Assembly: GCA_934645275.1 (NCBI GenBank)
Contig: CAKUDW010000129.1
Coordinates: forward strand, 1 to 6,077
Length of the DNA stretch: 6,077 bases
Direction of reading: 5' to 3'
Origin: an uncultured Clostridia bacterium
GTDB lineage: Bacteria > Bacillota_A > Clostridia > Christensenellales > Aristaeellaceae
Part shown: positions 1 to 5,092 of the stretch, piece by piece
Layout: the number at the start of each line of letters is the position of its first letter
How positions within the stretch are numbered: position 1 is the stretch's first letter
Position numbers and translations under genes: made by a program
The notes under the pieces: model-generated
Databases searched by the model: none
What the model was told of the DNA's origin: nothing
The model's input: only the letters and a program-made list of their open reading frames with translations

Positions 1-834
1 GACGTATTGTAGCGTTTCGCAGTGGGCAAAGGCCCTCTCGCCGATGCTTTCCAGGCCCTCAGGCAACTCGAGTACCGCCAGATAATAGTGGAATTCGAAT
101 GCCCCGTTGCCGATGGCTCTGACGGGCACGCCGCCAATGGTTTCAGGAATGGACAGGTAGGTGGCATAGGCGTTGTAGGCAGTGATCGTGCCGGTGGCCT
201 CGTCGAAATCAAAGCCATTCTCGTCAAAGCCGTTGTTATCCACGATCTCGGCGCTTTTGCCACTGGGTTGGATGGCGGCGGTGCTGCCGGCCGCTGTCAG
301 CGCCGCCCGATAGGATTCAAACTGATCGTCCGGAACATAGATCACTGCATCTTCAGGGAAGTCTGCAAAGCTGCCGTTACCAATAACGGGGCAAACGCCC
401 TCAAATACGATTCTGCGCAGCGCGCCGTTTGAACTGAAGGATTCCTCGCCAATGAAGCGCACGCCCGCGGGGATCGTGACCTCGCTGAGCTTCGGGCAGG
501 CGTACAGGTTCCTCTCTCCAATGGCGATCAGGCTCTCGGGCAGAACGATGGCGGTCAGGCCATCGCACCAGCAGATCGCGCTGTCCTTGGGCTGGAGCAG
601 CGTGTCCGGCAGCGTGAGCGAGGTGATGTTATCCATGCCGCTGAATGTGTTGGTCTGGATTACGTCTACAGTGGAGCCGTCCATTTCGCGGGGCACAATC
701 ACATCGCCCCCTACGCCATTGTAGCCGTCCAGTTCGCAGTAGTCCGCGTCAAAATCCCACGCGCCGCGTTCCTCTGCCAGTGCGCACATGCACAGCGCCA
801 GCAGCGCGATGATTATGCAAATCAATCTCTTCAT
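1..834 (-). CDS. Secreted BspA-like leucine-rich-repeat protein, C-terminus beyond window
   Basis: The reading frame is open from an ATG at 834 to the left edge, giving 278 residues with no stop. Residues 1-20 form a signal peptide: Lys-Arg, a hydrophobic Ile/Leu/Ala core, then an Ala-Leu-Ala site before EERGAWDFDA. The mature part is of the LRR_5 (BspA/Treponema pallidum) type. The first block (about 27-180) has strands such as TSLTLPDTL, TAIVLPESLIAIGE and SEVTIPAGVRFIGEESF, and closes with the family's usual AVIYVPDDQFESYRAAL. A second block begins near residue 208 (FDFDEATGTITAY) and continues with IPETIGGVPVRAIGNGAFEF and LELPEGLESIGERAFAHC. The linker at 199-212 is rich in Asp, Asn and Gly. 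Such proteins sit on or outside the cell and often bind host or matrix ligands; the ligand here is unknown. GGGAG lies 7 nt before the ATG. The gene begins 35 bp after the pseudo-receiver gene with no terminator between, so co-transcription is likely. Family assignment is secure; anchoring cannot be judged because the C-terminus is missing. Confidence 0.9.
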   Translation of the reverse strand, partial: MKRLICIIIALLALCMCALAEERGAWDFDADYCELDGYNGVGGDVIVPREMDGSTVDVIQTNTFSGMDNITSLTLPDTLLQPKDSAICWCDGLTAIVLPESLIAIGERNLYACPKLSEVTIPAGVRFIGEESFSSNGALRRIVFEGVCPVIGNGSFADFPEDAVIYVPDDQFESYRAALTAAGSTAAIQPSGKSAEIVDNNGFDENGFDFDEATGTITAYNAYATYLSIPETIGGVPVRAIGNGAFEFHYYLAVLELPEGLESIGERAFAHCETLQYV

Positions 835-869
835 ATGTCATCTCCCTTTCACATTATATCCTCTTGAGC

Positions 870-1256
870 TTACAGTGCATCCATGGCTGCCGTCAGATAA
901 CCGGGCGTAACGGAGGTGTAAAAGAAAGCATCGATTTTCCGATCCTGCCGGGCGATTTTTACCTGCTGTGCCAGTTCAGCATCGCTGTTTTCATCACATA
1001 GCAGTACAAATTTGCAGCCTGCGATGGCGGCGCGCACCTCGCTGGTCAATTTCAGCCTTTCTTGGAGCGTGTATGCGCTCAGACGGCTCACCTCCATCAG
1101 CAGAATTTCCGCCCGCATCGCGCGGCAAATGGGCAGTGTATTGCCCGTCTTGCCGGGTAGAATCTGCTCGACGCGAAATTCACCGGTATCGAGGAGCGCA
1201 CGCGCGATGGCCTCCGACAGCAGTGTGTTTTGCATACTGATTACCGTGTTCTTCAT
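870..1256 (-). CDS. Stand-alone pseudo-receiver (degenerate response-regulator domain)
   Basis: This 128-residue protein has the length and alternating beta/alpha pattern of a single CheY-like receiver domain and nothing else. Aligned by eye with the response regulator in the same window, beta-1 (NTVISMQNTLLSEAIARAL) has Met8-Gln9 where the acidic Mg-binding pair should be. Beta-3 (EILLMEVSR) has Glu55 in place of the phospho-acceptor Asp. Beta-4 (KFVLLCDEN) has Cys87 in place of Thr/Ser, and beta-5 (DAFFYTSVTPGYL) has Thr114 in place of Lys. It therefore should not be phosphorylated in the usual way, and Glu55 may mimic the phosphorylated state. There is no DNA-binding or output domain, so a protein-protein role is the likely option. 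It lies 130 bp downstream of the response regulator gene and 35 bp upstream of the LRR gene. GGTGG, part of AAAGGTGGTGA, lies 7 nt before the ATG at 1256 and sits inside a predicted hairpin. The fold call is by pattern and spacing only, so an unrelated small alpha/beta protein remains possible. Confidence 0.72.
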   Translation of the reverse strand: MKNTVISMQNTLLSEAIARALLDTGEFRVEQILPGKTGNTLPICRAMRAEILLMEVSRLSAYTLQERLKLTSEVRAAIAGCKFVLLCDENSDAELAQQVKIARQDRKIDAFFYTSVTPGYLTAAMDAL

Positions 1257-1264
1257 CCTGTCAC

Positions 1265-1294
1265 CACCTTTACCAGTTCAGTTTAGCAAAGGTG
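1265..1294 (-). promoter_or_regulatory. RNA hairpin masking the ribosome binding site of the pseudo-receiver gene
   Basis: On the minus strand CACCTTTGCTA (1294-1284) can pair with TGGTAAAGGTG (1275-1265) around an 8-nt loop, AACTGAAC. All 11 positions pair, two of them as G-U wobbles (1287/1272 and 1285/1274). The 3' arm contains most of the Shine-Dalgarno sequence (AAAGGTGG, 1271-1264), which is 7 nt from the start codon at 1256. The two wobbles would be A-C mismatches in plus-strand RNA, so the fold fits minus-strand mRNA specifically. The pairing is seen in the sequence; translational control is inferred. Confidence 0.45.
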
Positions 1295-1326
1295 CGGGGA
1301 GGGCGCATCAACCGTATGGCTATTTT

Positions 1327-1356
1327 TATTTAGGGAAAGGGAATATGAGATATAAA
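1327..1356 (-). promoter_or_regulatory. Weak candidate promoter in the AT-rich gap before the pseudo-receiver gene
   Basis: The 130-bp gap between the response regulator and the pseudo-receiver gene turns sharply AT-rich at 1321-1360. On the minus strand TTTATA (1356-1351, 4 of 6 matches to a -35) stands 18 bp before TAAATA (1332-1327, 3 of 6 matches to a -10). There is no hairpin plus T-run that would end transcription after the regulator gene. The pseudo-receiver and LRR genes could therefore be reached by read-through, by a promoter here, or both. The match is poor and the call is tentative. Confidence 0.18.
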
Positions 1357-1372
1357 AAATGAGATGTGAGAG
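1345..1372 (+). repeat. Phased heptamer repeat ATGAGAT
   Basis: ATGAGAT occurs exactly at 1345-1351 and 1359-1365, and a looser copy, GTGAGAG, follows at 1366-1372. All three fall on one 7-nt register, with the AT-only heptamer ATAAAAA in the skipped slot. It lies just after the response regulator gene and upstream of the pseudo-receiver gene. LuxR/NarL-type regulators often bind heptamer-sized sites, so it could be an operator for the neighbouring regulator. That role is inference, and the element could also be chance low complexity. Confidence 0.3.
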
Positions 1373-1386
1373 TGAAGTGGATTGCT

Positions 1387-2016
1387 TTATTTTCGGTTCA
1401 GAATTACCAGTCCGCTTTCGCGGGCGCGAACGGCCAGCTCCGTGCGATTGCGAAAGCCGGTCTTACCAAGCATGCTCAGAATGTGTGATTTGACGGTGGC
1501 CACGGACATGTGCAGCCGGTCGGCAATTTCCTGGTTGGTATCGCCGCCCGTCATTTCCCGCAATACCTCCAGCTCTCGCGTGGTAAAATCGTAACTGCTG
1601 GCCAGCCCGAGCCGCAGCTCCGGCGTAGCGCTGGGGTAAACGGATTCGCCGCGCATTGTGCGCGCCATCACGTCCATCAGGTCAGAGGTCTGATCTTCCT
1701 TGTACCAGAAGCTTTCCACGCCGATGGCGCGCGCGCGATTCAGATAGGAGCATTCCGGCATGGAGGTCACGATGACGATTTTAATCTGAGGAAAGGCGCG
1801 CTTGATGCGTGCGGCCGCGTCCAGTCCGCTTTCGCCGCCCCGGGTCACAACGTCCATCAAAATCAGATCTACGGGATATTTCAGGCAATAGACGTCCGCC
1901 ATGGCGGCGTTATCTATGGAAAGCGCTGTCTCGAACAGCTCCGAAGCCTGAATGCGCAGCTCGAACAGTTGGCGCGGCATGGTTTGATCCTCTACGATCA
2001 TCACTTTGTATTTCAT
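1387..2016 (-). CDS. NarL/LuxR-type DNA-binding response regulator
   Basis: The protein has 209 residues from the ATG at 2016, the usual NarL/FixJ length. The N-terminal receiver (about 4-120) is intact: Glu9-Asp10 acidic pair, Asp55 phospho-acceptor in DLILMDV, Thr84 in VIVTS and Lys106 in FWYKED. A linker leads to a LuxR helix-turn-helix (about 142-205): FTTRELEVLREMTGGDTNQE, then the turn and recognition helix in MSVATVKSHILSMLGKTG and the closing NRTELAVRARESG. It should be phosphorylated by the kinase encoded just upstream and then bind DNA; its targets are unknown. TGATG at 2018-2014 joins the kinase stop to this start. GGAGG (2031-2027) is 10 nt from the ATG but only 7 nt from an in-frame TTG at 2019. 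That spacing matches the gene before, so a start one codon earlier is possible. The family call is firm. Confidence 0.95.
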   Translation of the reverse strand: MKYKVMIVEDQTMPRQLFELRIQASELFETALSIDNAAMADVYCLKYPVDLILMDVVTRGGESGLDAAARIKRAFPQIKIVIVTSMPECSYLNRARAIGVESFWYKEDQTSDLMDVMARTMRGESVYPSATPELRLGLASSYDFTTRELEVLREMTGGDTNQEIADRLHMSVATVKSHILSMLGKTGFRNRTELAVRARESGLVILNRK

Positions 2017-3215
2017 CAAATGAGCGCCTCCTTTGGTTCTGGCAGATGCAGCGTCAGCAAAAAGCGCGGCGTGTGGGCGATTGTCATCTCGCCGCCAAAG
2101 CCTTCTACCCGCTCGCGCAGCGACGATAGCCCGCCGCCCTCCGCGATGGGGCCCGCGGGGAGCGCGCCGTCGTTTCTGTATTCAATGTGCCAGCCGTCTG
2201 CCGCATGCGCAGCAAAAACCTCCAATCGAGTGCCGCCTGCATGGCGCACCAGATTGGTCAGACATTCGTGCGCCGCGGCTTCCGCCAGATACGCGGCTCC
2301 CGTATTTCCACATGGAAAATCGCCGCGAATATCTACCGCTACGCCGATATCGTGCGCCGCGCGCAGCAGCTGCTCAAGCGAACCGGCAGCTTTTTCTCCA
2401 GCGGCGCCGCCACGCAGCAGGCGCAGGTTTTGCCGCCACATTGCACATATATCGTCGGTATTGCCAATGCCGCTGGAGAGATGCTGCCGCGTGCTCAGCA
2501 GCGTGCGGCCCAGTTCATCGTGAATGTAGGCCTTGGCGCGCAATACTTCCCGCTCGCGCATGGCGGCGGCGACGTTTTGCCCATATCTACGCAGTCGCAG
2601 ATTCACTTCTGCTAGGCGGCGGTTATCCGTTTCCAGCTGACAGTTTAGCAGCGTCTCTTCGGTCACGTCTGTGCCGGTGATTTGAAATATGCGCTGTCCA
2701 TCCACTCGCATGGCAGTGCGTTCAAAGCTCCATGCGCTGCCGTCCACCAGCTCGACGACGGGACTGGCGGATATCTGCTTCCAGAAATCATTGGCGTTCA
2801 GCAGCGCCTCGCCGGTGATCTGGTGGCTCAGCGCGTCCATTTTCAAATTCATCAGCCGCACACGGCCGTTTTCCTGTGCGAAGCACAGCGCGGATGGTAG
2901 CTGGTCGCAGCTTTCCTTGATGGATACCTGCGAAACGTGTCTGCGTATCCAGCGCCGCTGTGCCGCGAGCATGACGATGTTCAGCAGAGCCGTCAGTCCA
3001 GCCAGCGTCGTCCAGACTGAGAGCGGGAAACGCTCTGGATTCGAAACGCCCGCCAATAACGCAGTTGTGGGTACAAAGCTTGCCATGAACAGCAGCAAAC
3101 AGGGCAGCAGCGCACGGACCATGCGGTAGCTGGCGGCACGAATGCAGCTCAACATGGCAGCGCACAGGCTGAGCGTCATCAACGTGAGCAACAATCCGAT
3201 CTGCACATCATTCAT
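2016..3215 (-). CDS. Membrane sensor histidine kinase (HisKA_3/HATPase type)
   Basis: A 399-residue kinase. Three hydrophobic segments (about 5-24, 35-57 and 65-84) have only short loops between them, so the membrane part offers little external sensing surface. Residues about 100-186 look like a PAS-type domain (LPSALCFAQENGRVRLMN through QRIFQITGTDVTEE), then comes a helical coil (187-230). The H box is KAYIHDELGRTLL with His232. The ATPase domain shows an N box, HECLTNLVRHAGG (Asn321), a G1-like NDG (349-350) and a G2-like EGGGLSSLRERV followed by EGFGGEM. It should autophosphorylate and pass phosphate to the adjoining response regulator. The ATG at 3215 was chosen because GGAGG lies 7 nt upstream and ATGA overlaps the previous stop by 4 nt. 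The frame is open further upstream to 3299, but that part is a shadow of the previous gene. It is the only recognisably catalytic kinase of the operon. Confidence 0.93.
   Translation of the reverse strand: MNDVQIGLLLTLMTLSLCAAMLSCIRAASYRMVRALLPCLLLFMASFVPTTALLAGVSNPERFPLSVWTTLAGLTALLNIVMLAAQRRWIRRHVSQVSIKESCDQLPSALCFAQENGRVRLMNLKMDALSHQITGEALLNANDFWKQISASPVVELVDGSAWSFERTAMRVDGQRIFQITGTDVTEETLLNCQLETDNRRLAEVNLRLRRYGQNVAAAMREREVLRAKAYIHDELGRTLLSTRQHLSSGIGNTDDICAMWRQNLRLLRGGAAGEKAAGSLEQLLRAAHDIGVAVDIRGDFPCGNTGAAYLAEAAAHECLTNLVRHAGGTRLEVFAAHAADGWHIEYRNDGALPAGPIAEGGGLSSLRERVEGFGGEMTIAHTPRFLLTLHLPEPKEALI
2027..2034 (-). promoter_or_regulatory. Ribosome binding site of the response regulator, inside the kinase gene
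   Basis: AAAGGAGG on the minus strand is formed by the Lys-Glu-Ala codons that end the kinase (LPEPKEALI). The spacing is 7 nt to TTG at 2019 and 10 nt to ATG at 2016, so the exact start stays ambiguous. Ribosomes finishing the kinase would stop next to the start, which favours translational coupling. Confidence 0.75.
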
Positions 3216-4834
3216 TCGCGCGCCTCCTTCGGCAATACGAGTGTCATGCACGGCGCGCCGTCCGACATGTCCACGGTAAGCGTACCCAGATTTGCCCAAT
3301 CTCCGGCAGTGGGAATGCCCGCTGCGGCCTCGGCGATCAGCCGCAGCGAGAGCGCTTCGCGGCAGTCCAGTCGCACCATCAGCGCGCTCAGCGTGGGCAG
3401 CGCCGCTTCAACGGCAGCCTCAAAGAAGTCGTAGGCAGCCTGAATGCTGCCGGCGCATATCTTTCCTTCGCCAACCTGGTGCAGCGCGCATGCAACGCCG
3501 CAGATTGTGAGATACTCCAGAGATTCCCGAATACAGTGGGTCAGTTCATCCGCGGCGACCAGCGCCCGTCCATCGCAGATCAGCGCCAGATTGCTGCGCC
3601 GCTTGACATACGCGCCCAGTACGCACAGCCGCTTCAGATCGGGCTCTTTATGGGATAGCAGCGTGTCCATTCGATCCAGTTGGGGCGCGAGCAGCGTTGC
3701 AATGCGGTCGTATAGACGGTTCTTTTCATCAATCTGTGCGCGCTGACGCTTCAACTCAGTTTCGGCGCGCACCAGTTCGTTTTCTTCGGAGAGCTGCGCG
3801 TGAATTTCCTGAAGCTGTTCCTTTATGCGGTTGACCCGCGCCACGCTATCTACCCAGTAGATGCGTCCGCCGTGTACAGGCGCGCTTTGCAGGCGCAGAT
3901 CTGCGCCGAGCAGAATTGCACCCTCTTGCGCTGCCAGCATCTGCGCCTGCGTGAGCTGCGGCGCTGCCTTGGCGCGATAGAGCACCAGACCGTTTCGGTC
4001 GGTGATTTGCGCGGCGACGCTGGATTCGGCAAAGAAACTGAGGTAGCTGTCGTTTGTGGGTAGCAGACCGATTTGCAGGCAGCTTTCCCACAGTGCGGCG
4101 AACGTGAGACAGATACATTCCGGCAGCTTGTGAAAGGTATAGATGTTTGCAAAGCTCAGAAAGCTCAGCGCAAAGCCGGCTATGAATGCGCACAGCGGTA
4201 TCCAGGCACGGCTGCGGCTTTCACTAATGCGGCACTTGCGGTAGATGACGCTCACGGCAATCAGCAGCAGTGCAATTGACCATGACATGGCGATGAAATA
4301 GAGCGGGCCATGCGTATAATCGCTGTCCCAGTCCAGCATGTCCTTTGAAAAGCGGAAAGCGAGCTGGTGCAAATCGTTTGTCAGAATGCCCGCGCAGAGC
4401 AGCGTTGCGGGAATGTACATCAGCCGCCACGCGCGTCCGGACGGCGCGTTTTCATCGCGTCCCAGGCATAGCGCCGCCATCAGGCTAAACAGCGGCGCGA
4501 ATGTCTGCGGTACATAGTAGAGGTACCACAGGTGTCTTGCAGCCAGGTCTGAACCGAAATAGCGATACTTCATTGCACGCAGCAACAGCCAGAGCACGGC
4601 CATGCCGCAGCTCAGCAGCAGATATCCGCGCACGCGCTTATTGAGTATTCGTCGGGAAATTGAAACGCCCCATGCGAGGGCCAGGGCAATGTAGATCAGG
4701 TTCGTGCTTAGAAAACACGCGGCGGAAGGCAGCGGGGGCAACGTGCGCTCGGCCTGGCGGAAAAAGCCCGCCAAAATGAACAGCCCGGCCGCCGCGGCGA
4801 TTTTGAGCAGCGATGCGCGCTTTGCCGTTGACAT
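3212..4834 (-). CDS. 7TM sensor with histidine-kinase-like but apparently non-catalytic C-terminus
   Basis: A 540-residue protein. Seven or eight hydrophobic segments (about 8-25, 40-58, 70-87, 103-124, 136-152, 176-197, 209-230 and 237-257) form a membrane domain like the N-terminal 7TM region of some histidine kinases. The family-like phrase HLWYLYYVPQTFAPLFSL lies near 101-118. A PAS-like stretch (about 265-330) and a charged coiled coil (333-376) follow. Where a kinase would have its H box, the protein reads EKNRLYDRIATLLAPQLDRM with no histidine. The last 100 residues (AAYDFFEAAVEAALPTLSAL to PCMTLVLP) end like a HATPase strand but lack the N box and the DxGxG and GxG motifs. It therefore probably senses a signal and passes it to the true kinase encoded next. 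ATG at 4834 has GGAGG 8 nt upstream. Its stop overlaps the kinase start by 4 nt. The ligand is unknown. The membrane and sensor call is firm; lack of activity is inferred from missing motifs. Confidence 0.82.
   Translation of the reverse strand: MSTAKRASLLKIAAAAGLFILAGFFRQAERTLPPLPSAACFLSTNLIYIALALAWGVSISRRILNKRVRGYLLLSCGMAVLWLLLRAMKYRYFGSDLAARHLWYLYYVPQTFAPLFSLMAALCLGRDENAPSGRAWRLMYIPATLLCAGILTNDLHQLAFRFSKDMLDWDSDYTHGPLYFIAMSWSIALLLIAVSVIYRKCRISESRSRAWIPLCAFIAGFALSFLSFANIYTFHKLPECICLTFAALWESCLQIGLLPTNDSYLSFFAESSVAAQITDRNGLVLYRAKAAPQLTQAQMLAAQEGAILLGADLRLQSAPVHGGRIYWVDSVARVNRIKEQLQEIHAQLSEENELVRAETELKRQRAQIDEKNRLYDRIATLLAPQLDRMDTLLSHKEPDLKRLCVLGAYVKRRSNLALICDGRALVAADELTHCIRESLEYLTICGVACALHQVGEGKICAGSIQAAYDFFEAAVEAALPTLSALMVRLDCREALSLRLIAEAAAGIPTAGDWANLGTLTVDMSDGAPCMTLVLPKEARE
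3223..3229 (-). promoter_or_regulatory. Ribosome binding site of the kinase, inside the 7TM sensor gene
   Basis: AAGGAGG lies 7 nt before the ATG at 3215 and is encoded by Lys-Glu-Ala in the sensor's last residues (LPKEARE). It decides the kinase start against the longer open frame reaching 3299. It shares AAGGAGGCGC with the site at the next junction. Confidence 0.8.
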
Positions 4835-4877
4835 TTGCGCTTCCTCCGTTTCGAATGCGATTTATGACAGCATGAAC

Positions 4878-4906
4878 ATTCTATCATGTCGCTGGCAAAA
4901 AATCCA
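4878..4906 (-). promoter_or_regulatory. Candidate extended -10 promoter of the signalling operon
   Basis: On the minus strand TAGAAT (4883-4878, 5 of 6 matches) is preceded by TGA, giving an extended -10 (TGnTAGAAT). Seventeen bp upstream lies a weak -35, TGGATT (4906-4901, 3 of 6). The predicted leader of about 35-40 nt ends in ACGGAGG and the ATG at 4834. Position, after the upstream gene's terminator and just before the sensor gene, supports it. The weak -35 would suit a promoter needing an activator. Confidence 0.5.
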
Positions 4907-4967
4907 GTAGAAGGCGGGGAAAAGCGCGTTTCACATAGAATAGAAATCCGCCCATTTAGAAGAATTG

Positions 4968-4994
4968 TCGGCGTGTTCCGCTGAAACCCGCCGA
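4968..4994 (-). other. Imperfect hairpin upstream of the sensor promoter
   Basis: The minus strand reads TCGGCG-G-GTTTC-AGC-GGAAC-A-CGCCGA: six outer and five inner base pairs, one internal mismatch and a 3-nt loop. One inner pair is a T-G wobble that would be a C-A mismatch in plus-strand RNA. It is not followed by a real T-run (CAATTCTTCT), so it is a poor terminator. Alternatives are a protein-binding site, an mRNA-stabilising 3' structure or chance. Confidence 0.3.
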
Positions 4995-5037
4995 TCCACA
5001 AAATTCCGGCGCGCTTTTTCTAATTCTTATCCTCTAT

Positions 5038-5080
5038 AAAAAATCCTTCCATAATATCACGGACATGATATATGGAAGGA
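5038..5080 (-). terminator. Rho-independent terminator of the acyl-CoA synthetase gene
   Basis: Starting 12 nt after the stop codon, the minus strand forms a stem from TCCTTCCATATATCA (5080-5066) and its near-complement (5059-5044), with one bulged base and a TGTCCG loop. Six T residues follow directly (5043-5038). This separates the synthetase from the signalling operon. The plus-strand side has no T-run, so it acts in one direction. Confidence 0.88.
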
Positions 5081-5092
5081 AAACAAAGCATC

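Noticed and set aside
22..724. Two plus-strand open frames of 136 and 90 codons
   Set aside because: They are opposite the signal-peptide and LRR coding frame on the minus strand, which has clear repeats; neither has a recognisable motif or a good ribosome binding site.
1351..1360. T-run on the minus strand after the response regulator as a terminator
   Set aside because: The T6 is preceded by a pyrimidine-rich stretch that cannot form a stem, so it is not an intrinsic terminator.
1510..2523. Long 337-codon plus-strand open frame
   Set aside because: It lies entirely opposite the well-supported response regulator and kinase genes, is rich in Arg, Ser, Ala and Pro as expected for an antisense frame of GC-rich DNA, and shows no domain.
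3216..3299. N-terminal extension of the histidine kinase by 28 codons
   Set aside because: The strong SD site and ATGA overlap fix the start at 3215; the extension is an out-of-frame reading of the sensor gene with no hydrophobic or domain character.
4968..4994. Second Rho-independent terminator for the synthetase
   Set aside because: It has a stem but only scattered T residues after it, and a much better terminator already lies directly after the synthetase gene.
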